Shown here one piece after another: positions 50,398-60,024 of a DNA stretch of 64,000 nt (its first letter is position 1; each line of letters begins with the position of its first letter). The position numbers and the translations under genes are program-made. This stretch comes from Pedobacter africanus. GTDB taxonomy: Bacteria; Bacteroidota; Bacteroidia; Sphingobacteriales; Sphingobacteriaceae. The stretch is from NCBI RefSeq assembly GCF_900176535.1, contig NZ_FWXT01000001.1:3162001-3226000 (forward strand), written 5' to 3'. Under the pieces are notes generated by a model. That model searched no databases, was not told the origin of the DNA, and saw nothing but the letters and a program-made list of their open reading frames with translations.

Positions 50398-51282
50398 ATG
50401 GAAATCAGACAAATCAATTATTTCATTAAAGCTGCTGAACTTCTACACTTTACCGAAGCAGCTGCAGCATGCTTTGTTACACAATCTACCTTGTCACAGC
50501 AAATCAAGCAACTCGAGGAGGAACTGGGAATGTTGCTGTTTGATAGAATAGGTAAACATGTGAGACTAACAGAAGCCGGAAGTGTTTTTCTCCATCACGC
50601 CCGGCAAATCATATTGAGCGTAAACAAATCGAAGCAGGCAGTTTTTGAATTGAATAACCTGGTTATCGGTGAATTGAGAATAGGGGTAACCTCTGCCTTC
50701 AGTTCGGTATTGCTACCTGCCCTGGCACCTTTTTCTTCTAAATATCCGGGAATTAAGATCGTTGTCGAATATGGAACAGCAGCGGAATTGGAGCATAAAC
50801 TGAAGCAGGCCGAACTGGATGTGCTTCTTGCCTTTCATGAGCAGACGGATAGTGATCGGACCAGCCTGGAGATGGAACATCTTTTTTCATCCAGGATAAT
50901 GATGGTGGTATCTAAGCGTCACCCACTGGCCAACCTTAAAAAGATTTCTCTGGCCAATCTCGCTAAAATAGAACTGTGTTTGCCTAGTAAAGGGTTTAGT
51001 TCCAGGGATCTGCTGGATGAGCTATTCCATAAGGCAAACCTTTTACCACTAATAAAGATTGAACTTAACAATATACACTCCCTGCTTTCGCTGGTGGATG
51101 AAGGGAACTGGGCTACCATTCTTAACGAGAAGGCCCTTATTACCTGGGAGAACCTGGTGGCCGTCCCGATATCGGGCAAAGAATATTACAAACAGGCCTT
51201 TATTTTATGGCAGAAAGGTGGTTACCGCAAAAAATCAGCTACCTTATTTGTGAACGAATTGGTTAAAACCCTGCTCGGATAG
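50398..51282 (+). CDS. LysR family transcriptional regulator
   Basis: A 294-residue LysR protein: N-terminal winged helix (MEIRQINYFIKAAELLHFTEA, then CFVTQSTLSQQIKQLEEELGM) and a periplasmic-binding-like effector domain (~90-290). LysR regulators usually sit divergent from their target, here MFS-ThuA, and bind the interval, where tandem repeats were found. The effector is unknown. Its last 20 bases overlap the convergent GH28-like gene. Confidence 0.92.
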   Translation: MEIRQINYFIKAAELLHFTEAAAACFVTQSTLSQQIKQLEEELGMLLFDRIGKHVRLTEAGSVFLHHARQIILSVNKSKQAVFELNNLVIGELRIGVTSAFSSVLLPALAPFSSKYPGIKIVVEYGTAAELEHKLKQAELDVLLAFHEQTDSDRTSLEMEHLFSSRIMMVVSKRHPLANLKKISLANLAKIELCLPSKGFSSRDLLDELFHKANLLPLIKIELNNIHSLLSLVDEGNWATILNEKALITWENLVAVPISGKEYYKQAFILWQKGGYRKKSATLFVNELVKTLLG

Positions 51283-54232
51283 CCGGTAATGTTGTTGGTG
51301 AATTGCCCCATTCATCATTGAAATAAATGATGTTTTCGGTACTCAGGGCTGATGCATCCTTTAGTTTTATTACTGTGTTATTGTCGCTGGCGCGAACAAC
51401 CTTCAATGAAGATAGGTTTGCCCCGACAACATCATCCAGAAAAATGGCGTACCTGCTGTCGCGCTTTTCGTAATTGAAAGTACTGTTCTTAACGGTAAGG
51501 TTTTTTACATGCCTTGCCCAGATACCATAAGATGGCTGCACCTTAAGGTTGGCAACATTGTACTGCCCTACGCCAAGCTCCGGTGCCAGGTTTGCCGTAT
51601 CGGCTACCGCATTGCCGCCTTTTACCAATATGTGTACATCATTAAAGCTGATATTGGAGATGTAACCGGTATGCAGGCCGTTGGGCAGTGTAAAATCAAG
51701 TCCCCCGTTTACTGTTTCGGTATCTGGGAGTTTATATCCGGCAATGATAGGAGTGGCCTTATCCTGGGTGCCGTTGTAAGCTTTCCAACGTCCGTTTTTT
51801 TCCCCATACGAGCTTCCTCCATACACTTCGTAGATATCTATTCCATTAAGGATAATATGCTCTACTTTTCCAATATTTACGTTTTTAATCAGCAGTTCAT
51901 CGTGCTGTACCCCATTTTCAATAAACTTATACCTGCCAGCAGAAGCTCCAAGAATGCGTGCCCTGTTGGATATGGAAATAAAAAAAGGCGCTCTGGTGCG
52001 GTACATTTTAGATCGGGAATGTAGCTTTCCGGTATGTCCGCAGTTCAGGTGAATATCGCTGATATGCGCACCGTCGTTCGTGGAAATGGAGAATCCGGCT
52101 TTATTTGCGCCAAGTACATAAATGTTGTCTACACAGATGTCTTTAATGTCATCTGCAGTTTCCGATCCAATCTGGAACAGGTTGCAATTGGTATCCCCTA
52201 TGATGTTCCTGACCTTGTAATTACGGGCTGGCCGGGTAAAACCCAGGGCGCAGTCAGAGCCTGGCTTAATGATGTCATCAGAGCTTACTTTTGAATAGAT
52301 ATTGGTGGCCGTTACATGATTACAGCCCATAAAGTCGTAAATGTCGCGTGCGTTGGACTGATTTTCTTTAGCGAAATAGGTGTTGTGAACGTTGATGTGG
52401 TCTGTGCCGGTTGCAAGCAGTACAAAGTGGCCCGCACGATCAATGTGCAGCATGTTGTCCAGGTTAAACTGCCTGGAGCCATCTTTGCCAATATAATAGG
52501 GTTCGTCCTTTTCGGGGTCATACCATAGATCCTCAGCGCGGTAAAGACCGCCAATTTCCAGGTTGGTGCAAAGTTTCAGGCTGAACATTTTATCTGCCCG
52601 GTTGTCAGGTGCATTGTTCATGACCTTATCACTCGTCACCAGATTTCCATTTCCGGTGATCAACCCATTGCCTATAATTTTTATGTTGTCCAGTCTTTCT
52701 CCAAAAAACATAGCGTTCCGGAAGTAGTGGTGCCCAACATCCTGTTTGGTCAGATAGTTTTCCGGATCAGCATAGGGCCCCGCATCCGTGGGTGAAAGCC
52801 CGGAGCGGTATTTTTTATCACTAAACCAGGTTGATTCTGGTGCATTAGCACCTTTAATGGCCCTGATGGTGGCCTCTTTGGCTACAAAAAGATAAACGTT
52901 GCTTTTCAGATGAACAGTTCTTACGTTATAGATACCCGGACTAAAAAGCAGTGTGCCCCCGCCCATTTCATTTAATGAGGCTATGGCCGCATTTATTCCC
53001 GCTGTCTCGTCCTCTTTACCATCGCCCTTCAGGCCAAAACCTTTCACGTCCATTTTCCCTGAAAAGTACTTCAGCACATTGGAAAAACCTTTATTTGGTC
53101 CTGCTGCTACCCTCAGTTTAAAATGGTACATTTTATTGCTTTCCAGACCTGTAACAGTAGCCTTTGAATTTTTAGGATCTATATCAGTCTTTGCAACCTT
53201 CCAGGTTTGGCCATTATCGGAGGATTGCATTAACGCCAATTTACTGATATTGTCGTTAGCGCCCCAGGTAAAATTGACAGTGGTATAGTTTTCAGGAATA
53301 TCCTTATATTGAAGATCTTTATGCAATATGCGTTCAAAATCGCTCACTTGATTGGTAACAGTGAGTACAGCCGTTTCTGCACCGATGCCGGCACTATGTA
53401 AAATTTCTGGTTTTGAGGTGGTGTAATCAGCTTTAAAGGAATATAAACCGGCTTTATCCAGTTTTACATCGCTGATGACAACCTTCAGATCGTGTCCGTT
53501 GGATGGCCTGAAATCAAGATTGCCAAAGGCAAGGACCGTACTACCATTATTCTGTTTCATGATGCGTGCATTACCTACTTTTGAGTAAGAATAATTCCCT
53601 CCTACGCGACCAATGGATTGAGATGACAGGTCTTTTAACTTTACATCACCGCGTCCAATCACATTTACCGTCGTATTGTCCATCGTTGCATTTATCCCTG
53701 CAGGTAAAAATATCCTGACGGTCGCATCAGGTGTTCGTTGTCCCGCACTGAAATAAAGTGTTAGTTTGCCTTTGCTGTTTACAGTGGCTTGCTGGTGTTG
53801 CAGACTGAGCTGTCCACCTACAGCCATAGGTTTTAACAGGATAAAATATTTTTTGCTGTGCTGTCCATCGGCAGAAGTGACGGTGAGTTGATCGCCGCTG
53901 AGTAGGGGCCCATCTGATTTAATATTGCCCTTCTTATCGGTTACGCTATATTTTTGCGATGATCCATCTTTTGAGCGAATCTGCTGTGGGAGTTGCTGCA
54001 CATCAATTGTGGTAGCAACCAATCCTTTGTCTTCAGGTGTATCCACCGTAAAGCAGTAAGTGGTTCCGGAAACGAGCACAAGTGTATCATTTGTAATCCT
54101 TACAATATGGGTTGCGTTTTTGCTGATCTCTATAGTTGTAACGGGGTTTGTTGTGGAATTGGCGATAGCTGAACAGATGGCCATACACATCAGCAGTATA
54201 AAAAATAAAGATTTTAGCCTGGTCATAAGCAT
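51263..54232 (-). CDS. Large exported GH28-like (polygalacturonase-family) protein
   Basis: A 989-residue exported protein (signal MTRLKSLFFILLMCMAICSA, start at ATG 54232 or 54226). Residues ~25-290 are a beta-rich region without a clear family; ~300-385 are an FN3-like domain; ~395-980 are a right-handed beta-helix with GH28/pectate-lyase features: FGLKGDGKEDETAGINAAIA, the Asp pair in SSDDIIKPGSD and beta-helix repeats. The canonical GH28 GHG motif is replaced by IGSE, so the catalytic set differs. It may cut plant pectin or a related polyuronide. No SusCD genes are nearby. Confidence 0.85.
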   Translation of the reverse strand: MLMTRLKSLFFILLMCMAICSAIANSTTNPVTTIEISKNATHIVRITNDTLVLVSGTTYCFTVDTPEDKGLVATTIDVQQLPQQIRSKDGSSQKYSVTDKKGNIKSDGPLLSGDQLTVTSADGQHSKKYFILLKPMAVGGQLSLQHQQATVNSKGKLTLYFSAGQRTPDATVRIFLPAGINATMDNTTVNVIGRGDVKLKDLSSQSIGRVGGNYSYSKVGNARIMKQNNGSTVLAFGNLDFRPSNGHDLKVVISDVKLDKAGLYSFKADYTTSKPEILHSAGIGAETAVLTVTNQVSDFERILHKDLQYKDIPENYTTVNFTWGANDNISKLALMQSSDNGQTWKVAKTDIDPKNSKATVTGLESNKMYHFKLRVAAGPNKGFSNVLKYFSGKMDVKGFGLKGDGKEDETAGINAAIASLNEMGGGTLLFSPGIYNVRTVHLKSNVYLFVAKEATIRAIKGANAPESTWFSDKKYRSGLSPTDAGPYADPENYLTKQDVGHHYFRNAMFFGERLDNIKIIGNGLITGNGNLVTSDKVMNNAPDNRADKMFSLKLCTNLEIGGLYRAEDLWYDPEKDEPYYIGKDGSRQFNLDNMLHIDRAGHFVLLATGTDHINVHNTYFAKENQSNARDIYDFMGCNHVTATNIYSKVSSDDIIKPGSDCALGFTRPARNYKVRNIIGDTNCNLFQIGSETADDIKDICVDNIYVLGANKAGFSISTNDGAHISDIHLNCGHTGKLHSRSKMYRTRAPFFISISNRARILGASAGRYKFIENGVQHDELLIKNVNIGKVEHIILNGIDIYEVYGGSSYGEKNGRWKAYNGTQDKATPIIAGYKLPDTETVNGGLDFTLPNGLHTGYISNISFNDVHILVKGGNAVADTANLAPELGVGQYNVANLKVQPSYGIWARHVKNLTVKNSTFNYEKRDSRYAIFLDDVVGANLSSLKVVRASDNNTVIKLKDASALSTENIIYFNDEWGNSPTTLPAIRAGF

Positions 54233-54273
54233 ACAAATGGTTTTTAAAAATCGGCATTAAATAGTAAATTTTT

Positions 54274-54357
54274 ATGGCTAGATATTCAGCTATTCTGGCT
54301 TTTATTGCTTTGACCTTTAGCTGTTTTGGACAGCATTTACATAAAAATTACATCTAA
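54274..54357 (+). CDS. Short signal-like peptide ORF upstream of the patatin gene
   Basis: ATG at 54274 encodes ARYSAILAFIALTFSCFGQ after Met and ends with HLHKNYI, stop at 54355-54357, three bases before the patatin start. The sequence is a complete signal sequence with almost nothing after it. It could be a tiny secreted peptide, a regulatory upstream ORF, or the remnant start of a lost exported protein. Weak. Confidence 0.35.
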   Translation: MARYSAILAFIALTFSCFGQHLHKNYI

Positions 54358-54360
54358 GTA

Positions 54361-55455
54361 ATGTCCAAAAACCTATATTTACTGATGATGAAGAAGATTC
54401 TTTCTATTGACGGCGGCGGAATAAGGGGAGTGATACCCGGGATGATATTGGTAGCGCTTGAAGAGAAATTAAAGCGCGAAAGTAAAAACCCGGATGCTGC
54501 TATTGTCGATTATTTTGATTTTTTTGCGGGCACCAGTACGGGTGGAATTCTTACCTGTTTGTTGTTATGCCCCTCGGAAGAAAATCCGGCAAGGCCCCGT
54601 TTCTCTGCCCGTGAGGCACTTGATCTGTACCTTAAGCATGGGAATGAGATTTTTAAAATGAGTTTTTTTAAACGAATAAGGGCAAAATTCGGCCTTGCGG
54701 GCGAGCGGTACAACAGTGCGATTTTTGAGGGAGTGTTAAAAAATTACTTTCAGGATACGCGGCTTAGTCAACTCATCAAGCCCTGTATCATTAGTGCCTA
54801 TAATATTGAACTGCGGAAAACACACTTCTTCAGGCAGCAGAGTGCCATTGCAAGAGGTGACGCCCGGGACTTTTACCTGAGGGACGTGTGCCGTGCCACT
54901 TCTGCCGCGCCTACCTATTTCAGCGTTGCTGAGATCCATTCAATGGCTAATGTCCGTTATCCTTTGCTGGATGGAGGAGTGTTTGCGACCAATCCGGCTT
55001 TAAGCGGATTGATTGAAGTAACCAAAGCATTTAACCAGACCCGGATTAATGATATTTTATTGGTTTCACTAGGAACGGGGCGTTCGCGCAGGTCATATGA
55101 TTATGAGCACTTTAAAAAAAGCAGTGCTATGGCCATTGTGCCTGCAATTCTGGATATCATGATGAGCGGTGTCGCAGAAACGAGTGATTTCTTTCTACAG
55201 CAACTGTTCCATTCGGCCGGGAAGGCAGAAAACTATATCCGCATCGAGCCAAATAGCCTTGAAAGTATTAAAGAGGGCCTGGATGCTGCCAATCCGGCAA
55301 ATATAGAAAAGCTGGTGGCCTTGGGCGACAGGACGGTTAGCGAAAATGAAGCCCGCTTAACTCTGCTGGCAAGATTGCTTATCGCCGAGCATAAGCAGGG
55401 GGCCACCAAACCCTGGGATTTCCTCAAAGCAGTACGATCGCTGGGCTCCTTTTAA
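54361..55455 (+). CDS. Patatin-like phospholipase
   Basis: A 364-residue (or shorter) patatin. The oxyanion loop GGGIRG (residues 18-23), the nucleophile S59 in FFAGTSTGG and the catalytic D204 in LLDGGVF are all present, so it should hydrolyse acyl lipids. No signal peptide; it acts in the cytoplasm or at the inner membrane. Start candidates: ATG 54361, 54385 or 54388; family members begin MKKILSIDGGG, which favours 54388. No CD-NTase or other CBASS partner lies beside it, so a defence role is not indicated. A sensor kinase follows in the same direction 90 bases later. Confidence 0.92.
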   Translation: MSKNLYLLMMKKILSIDGGGIRGVIPGMILVALEEKLKRESKNPDAAIVDYFDFFAGTSTGGILTCLLLCPSEENPARPRFSAREALDLYLKHGNEIFKMSFFKRIRAKFGLAGERYNSAIFEGVLKNYFQDTRLSQLIKPCIISAYNIELRKTHFFRQQSAIARGDARDFYLRDVCRATSAAPTYFSVAEIHSMANVRYPLLDGGVFATNPALSGLIEVTKAFNQTRINDILLVSLGTGRSRRSYDYEHFKKSSAMAIVPAILDIMMSGVAETSDFFLQQLFHSAGKAENYIRIEPNSLESIKEGLDAANPANIEKLVALGDRTVSENEARLTLLARLLIAEHKQGATKPWDFLKAVRSLGSF

Positions 55456-55545
55456 GGCTTGCCCGATTTGTAGCATGTTTTTTGTCATTGTAAAATGTGA
55501 AGGTTAAAATACGATTCGCATAAAGGCGTTTCATAATGAAGAAAG

Positions 55546-58032
55546 ATGAATGCTATACCCCGTAAAAGTTTTTTCAAGGCCGTTAAAGGAAAGATCATCA
55601 TTGCCCTGTTGCTTGCATGCTTTGCTTTGTTTATGGCCTGGGGGGTAAGCAAAGTAGCCTTTAAAGAGATGTTAACAACCGTTGAGAACATCTCTGCACC
55701 CAGCGAAAGGCTCAGGATTGTAAATGCCATATCCAGGAAAATCAGCAGCCTGGATCAGCTTCAAAAAAAACAGGCTTTTAATGATCCCGGTAATTATGGC
55801 AAACTTTTTAAGGAATCAAGACAATTAAGACTGGTGTTGGATACACTGGGTAGGCTTTACCGGGATGACTCTTTACAACTTGCGCGCATTTTAACCATTA
55901 AAAAATTACTTACCGAAAGAGATAAGCAGTTTATAAACTATCTTAAAGTTAGAGAACGCCTGGTAAATAATAAAGCTTTCTCGGCCCAGGTTAAGAACCT
56001 GAATTTACTTGTTTCTAAAGGCTCGGAACCAACCGACAGCACGATCGTCGCCACTGAAGAGAAAACTTCTACAACGACCATCTATCCGACAGAAGAACGG
56101 CCAAGAAGTTTTCTCAGCAAAATTTTTGGACGCAGAAAGAACAATGACAATTCTTTTAAGATTGTCAATGAAGAGAAGGTAAAACGGGATACCATAGCTT
56201 TGTCTGCAGAGGAACGCATGGCCAGAAACCTGGGTGAGTCTTTGAAGGTGATTGAAAAGGAACAACGCATTAAGAATACCAGTTTTTTAAACCGGGAGGC
56301 TATGCTTGCCAATGCAAATAACCAGCTGATCAGTCAGATGCTGGATGTATTACGCAAAGTGGAAAGCGAGGTGGTCGCTCAGATAGAGTTGAATGGTATG
56401 CAGGCAAAAAACGTGGTAAACACAGGGATAAATACCATTAGTGTCATTATGCTTGTGTTTTTTTTGCTTACCGTATTGCTGCTGTATTTCATTCTAACCG
56501 ATATTACAAGAAGCAATCAGTATCGGAACGAACTGGAACAGGCAAAAGACGAAGCGGAATATCACAGCATGGCCAAGCAGCGCTTCCTTTCTAATATGAG
56601 CCATGAAATCAGGACCCCGTTGCAATCTATTATCGGCTATTCAGAATTGATTAGAAAGCAGGATCGCCCGCAAAAAAAGGATGTCGATGCAATTTACCAT
56701 TCCTCAGAACACTTGCTGCAGATTGTGAATGAAGTACTGGATTACAACAGGATCATCTCCGGCAGGTTTACCTTTTCAGAAAAGGTTTTTCACATGGAGC
56801 AGCTGCTGGAGGAGGTTATTTCGGTAATCCGGCCCCAGGCAGAATCGAAGTCGTTGGAATTGTGTACTGATTTTGTGCTTGACGGGCAAAAATATATGAA
56901 AGGGGATCCTTTCCGGTTGAAACAGATCCTTTACAACCTGCTTGGCAATGCCATCAAATTTACTCCGGCGGGAAAGGTTACCCTGTCCGTTTTTTATAAG
57001 CGTCAGGGAGAACGTTTGCATTTCAGCTTCATGGTTAAAGATACCGGGGTAGGGCTTACAGAAGCAGAGAGTAGGCTCATTTTCAATGAGTTTGAGCAGG
57101 TTGATGGTGATGAAAATGAAGAGGTGAACAAGACAGGCGCAGGCTTAGGGCTTACGATCATTAAGGCACTCATTGAGAACCAGGGGGGAAGAATTTATGT
57201 TAAAAGCAAAAAGAATGAAGGAAGTGTATTTACTGTTTACCTGACATTTACCATTGCCGAAGCGCCGGAATATGAAACGGCAGATGTTTTAAAACCGGTA
57301 TACAAGGATAAGGTATGGATTGTTGATGATGACCAGCTGATCCTGGATCTTTGTGAGTTGATTCTTCAACAACACGAAATTACTGCCCGTTTTTTTAATT
57401 CACCTTCCCAGCTGTTGAATGCCGAATGGGACATGAACGTGAAATACATACTTATGGATATGCGCATGCCTGAAATGACAGGTATAAAGCTCTGTAAGTT
57501 AATGAGGGAACGAGTAGGCAATGGCGTAAAGATCTTTGCGATGACGGCACAGGTTCTGCCAGATGAGAGGGAGTTTCTTCTCGGTAACGGGTTCGATGGT
57601 ATGTTGATGAAGCCTTTTAAGGAAAATGAGTTTTTAGCTGTGTTTCAGCAGAAAGACGAATCGCTACAAGCGTCAGGAATAGAGCTTGACCTCCGCGGAT
57701 TAAAGAAAATGACCTTTGACGATGAAGTCCAGCTAAACAGGATATTGCTGCGGTTTTCTGAAGACTGTCTGGCAGACAGTGAAGCGGTAAGGGAGGCCTT
57801 AACAAATGATGATAAAGCTACCTTAAGCCTGATCATCCATCGCCTTGCTGGTAGGATTGCCCAGATCGGGTCAAAGAAACTGGCAGCTGAATTCCGGCTG
57901 ATGGAAATCGCACTTTCAGGAGATGAGGCCGTAGATCTGCACCAGAAAAACAAGGTGCTTGGGTTATTACAGCAACTGAATCAGCTATTGAGCTTGGTAA
58001 AGCAGCAAGCATCAGCTTATTCTATATCGTAG
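55546..58032 (+). CDS. Hybrid sensor histidine kinase with receiver and Hpt domains
   Basis: An 828-residue membrane kinase. TM1 is ~12-34, an extracytoplasmic sensor ~35-292 (coiled-coil-rich), TM2 ~293-317. Then HisKA with H353 (SNMSHEIRTPLQ), an ATPase domain with GAGLGLTI, a receiver with acidic D594-D596 and phospho-acceptor D638 (ILMDMRMPEM), and a C-terminal Hpt with H765 (IIHRLAGRIAQIG). The domain order gives a His-Asp-His relay inside one protein; the final Asp is probably D52 of the convergent response regulator. It overlaps that gene by 16 bases at the 3' end. Confidence 0.95.
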   Translation: MNAIPRKSFFKAVKGKIIIALLLACFALFMAWGVSKVAFKEMLTTVENISAPSERLRIVNAISRKISSLDQLQKKQAFNDPGNYGKLFKESRQLRLVLDTLGRLYRDDSLQLARILTIKKLLTERDKQFINYLKVRERLVNNKAFSAQVKNLNLLVSKGSEPTDSTIVATEEKTSTTTIYPTEERPRSFLSKIFGRRKNNDNSFKIVNEEKVKRDTIALSAEERMARNLGESLKVIEKEQRIKNTSFLNREAMLANANNQLISQMLDVLRKVESEVVAQIELNGMQAKNVVNTGINTISVIMLVFFLLTVLLLYFILTDITRSNQYRNELEQAKDEAEYHSMAKQRFLSNMSHEIRTPLQSIIGYSELIRKQDRPQKKDVDAIYHSSEHLLQIVNEVLDYNRIISGRFTFSEKVFHMEQLLEEVISVIRPQAESKSLELCTDFVLDGQKYMKGDPFRLKQILYNLLGNAIKFTPAGKVTLSVFYKRQGERLHFSFMVKDTGVGLTEAESRLIFNEFEQVDGDENEEVNKTGAGLGLTIIKALIENQGGRIYVKSKKNEGSVFTVYLTFTIAEAPEYETADVLKPVYKDKVWIVDDDQLILDLCELILQQHEITARFFNSPSQLLNAEWDMNVKYILMDMRMPEMTGIKLCKLMRERVGNGVKIFAMTAQVLPDEREFLLGNGFDGMLMKPFKENEFLAVFQQKDESLQASGIELDLRGLKKMTFDDEVQLNRILLRFSEDCLADSEAVREALTNDDKATLSLIIHRLAGRIAQIGSKKLAAEFRLMEIALSGDEAVDLHQKNKVLGLLQQLNQLLSLVKQQASAYSIS

Positions 58033-59345
58033 CGCTCCATTTTGCTATATAAAGTTTTCCGGTCGATATTCAGGAGCTTAGCGGCCTTAGATTTATTGTA
58101 TTTAACTTTTACAAGGGTTTCAATAATGATGGCCTTTTCGTTAATTTCATTGATTGCTTTCAGATCAGATGTTTGCGGTCGTGGGGCTTGATTTACAGAA
58201 ATGATCATCTCTTCAGGCAGGGAGTCAAGTTCTGCAGTTTCCCCCGGGGTCAATAGTACCATGCGCTTGATTACATTTTTTAATTCACGCAGGTTTCCGG
58301 GCCAGTCGTATTGCAATAACAGCTCCTTAGCTTCCGCAGAGATGTTCTTTACATTCCTGTCCAACTCTTCGTTGGAAAGATTTATGAAATGACTAATGAA
58401 AAGTTCGATGTCTTTCCCTCTTTCTCTCAGGGCAGGGAGTTGAATCTTGAATTCGTTGAGCCGATGGTAAAGGTCTTCCCTAAAGGTGCCGTTAGCGACA
58501 CTGTTTTTTAGGTCGTCGTTAGTAGCAGTAATGATTCTGACATTTACTTTAACTGTTTTTGTACTGCCCAGGGGTTGCACGGTTCTTTCCTGTAAGGCCC
58601 TCAGCATTTTTACCTGAACTTCATAGCTGAGATTTCCAACTTCATCAAGGAACAATGTCCCGCCATCTGCAGCTTCAAATTGTCCTTTTTTATCAGTAAG
58701 GGCTCCGGTAAATGCTCCTTTTGCATGGCCAAACAATTCGCTGGCAGCCAGTTCTTTAGACAGGGCACCACAATCTATGGCAACAAAGGGTTTATTGCTC
58801 CGTTTGCTTTGCATGTGCAATGCCCGGGCGGCATATTCCTTTCCGGTGCCGCTCTCTCCCTGGATAATTACCGACATGTCGGTGGGTGCAACAAGATTAA
58901 TGTGTTCATATAACTTGTCTGCCGTTGCGCTTTTGCCCTTTATGGCATCGTTGTGTTCTATTGGCCTGCTCGTATGGCCCTTTTCTTTTTTACCCAGGGC
59001 ATTTTTGATGATCATCAGTAGTTCATCGGGATTAACAGGTTTGGTAATGTAATCGAAAGCGCCCAATTGTATCGACTTCACTGCAGTCCTGACATCGTTA
59101 AAGCTGGTCATGATAATTACCGGCTGTTGCATTCCTTGTTCAAGGAGATGAGCAAGAATATCCAATCCTGTTCCGTCAGGCAAGCGATAATCTATCAGTA
59201 AAAGATCAAAGCCCAGTTGCCCGATTATCTTAAAAGTTTTCTTTACATCATTCACAACATGCGGCTCATGACCATGTTTGGTCAGAAAGCCTTCAAGGAC
59301 TTGGGAAAAAGTGGAATCGTCTTCAATGATCAGTATTTTTGCCAT
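58017..59345 (-). CDS. Sigma-54-dependent response regulator (NtrC type)
   Basis: A 442-residue regulator. The receiver has D52 (LLLIDYRLPDG) with acidic D9-D10; the AAA+ domain has Walker A GESGTGKE, the GAFTGA loop that contacts sigma-54, and Walker B GGTLFLDEVGN; the end (VKVKYNKSKAAKLLNIDRKT) is a Fis-type HTH. Phosphorylation would drive open-complex formation at -24/-12 promoters. The convergent hybrid kinase is the obvious partner. I found no convincing -24/-12 promoter in the window, so its targets are probably elsewhere. Confidence 0.95.
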   Translation of the reverse strand: MAKILIIEDDSTFSQVLEGFLTKHGHEPHVVNDVKKTFKIIGQLGFDLLLIDYRLPDGTGLDILAHLLEQGMQQPVIIMTSFNDVRTAVKSIQLGAFDYITKPVNPDELLMIIKNALGKKEKGHTSRPIEHNDAIKGKSATADKLYEHINLVAPTDMSVIIQGESGTGKEYAARALHMQSKRSNKPFVAIDCGALSKELAASELFGHAKGAFTGALTDKKGQFEAADGGTLFLDEVGNLSYEVQVKMLRALQERTVQPLGSTKTVKVNVRIITATNDDLKNSVANGTFREDLYHRLNEFKIQLPALRERGKDIELFISHFINLSNEELDRNVKNISAEAKELLLQYDWPGNLRELKNVIKRMVLLTPGETAELDSLPEEMIISVNQAPRPQTSDLKAINEINEKAIIIETLVKVKYNKSKAAKLLNIDRKTLYSKMERYDIE

Positions 59346-59364
59346 AGGGATTTTCGCTGTAGAT

Positions 59365-59403
59365 ATAGCAAAAATACAAAAGCCGGAACGAAATCCGGCT
59401 TCT
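59365..59403 (-). terminator. Terminator of the PepSY-like gene
   Basis: AAGCCGGA (59380-59387) with TCCGGCTT (59394-59401), 6-base loop, T-rich on the minus strand side (TTTTGTATTTTTGC). It lies between the PepSY-like stop (59442) and the response-regulator start. Confidence 0.75.
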
Positions 59404-59441
59404 GCAAAGGTGAAATTGTTATTATTATTAGGGATATAGGG

Positions 59442-59753
59442 CTATTCTATCACTACGCCGTCTTTACCTATTTTTAAAGAGGCTGTTTCTTCTTGTTTTT
59501 TAACATCTACCTGATAATATTCCGATTTATCAGCTTTTGTTACCAAAAATGCTGCGGTAGGAACCCATTCTTTATATTTATCTGACGCTAATGTGGTTTT
59601 TACTGCATCAGGAAGGTCCTTAACTTCAACAGGTGTTTTAGTTACACTGTCTTGTTGAGCGGTAATTGCAACCGGAACTTTAATGTCATTCGCTTTAACT
59701 GTTGTTAATCCTGCAAAAGCAAGGATGGCTGCTGATAAAATGATCTTTTTCAT
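59442..59753 (-). CDS. Small exported PepSY-like protein
   Basis: A 103-residue protein with a signal peptide (MKKIILSAAILAFAGLTTVKA). The domain begins VKDLPDAVKTTLASDKYKEW and ends YYQVDVKKQEETASLKIGKDG, the pattern of PepSY-like (DUF2874-type) proteins in Bacteroidota. They are periplasmic and often sit beside two-component systems; here the regulator is the NtrC-type next door. No function is established. Single gene with its own terminator. Confidence 0.85.
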   Translation of the reverse strand: MKKIILSAAILAFAGLTTVKANDIKVPVAITAQQDSVTKTPVEVKDLPDAVKTTLASDKYKEWVPTAAFLVTKADKSEYYQVDVKKQEETASLKIGKDGVVIE

Positions 59754-60024
59754 AATTATAATTTTAAATTTTTGTTCTGATTAATTACGGTTAGATATAG
59801 TACATAATGATGCCATAAATTTGTTTTTTGTATAAATAGCTCTTAACTAGTTGTTTAATGTGTTTTGCGTTTTTTAATGTTGTTGACTTATTCCACAATA
59901 TGTAGCCATAGTATTCATAAAATATTTTAGGGAATAAAGGCAGCCAAAACATCCAAACATGAGGTATACCTGAACTGAGGACAGATTGTAAAGCGAAACC
60001 TTTATAAATACATAAATCTTTTCT

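Noticed and set aside
54361..55455. Patatin gene as a CBASS effector (CapV)
   Set aside because: No cyclic-nucleotide synthase or ancillary genes on either side; neighbours are a GH28-like protein and a two-component system.
59355..59380. TATTTTTG on the minus strand as a promoter of the NtrC-type gene
   Set aside because: Same situation: it is part of the terminator tail of the PepSY-like gene, without a -33 box.
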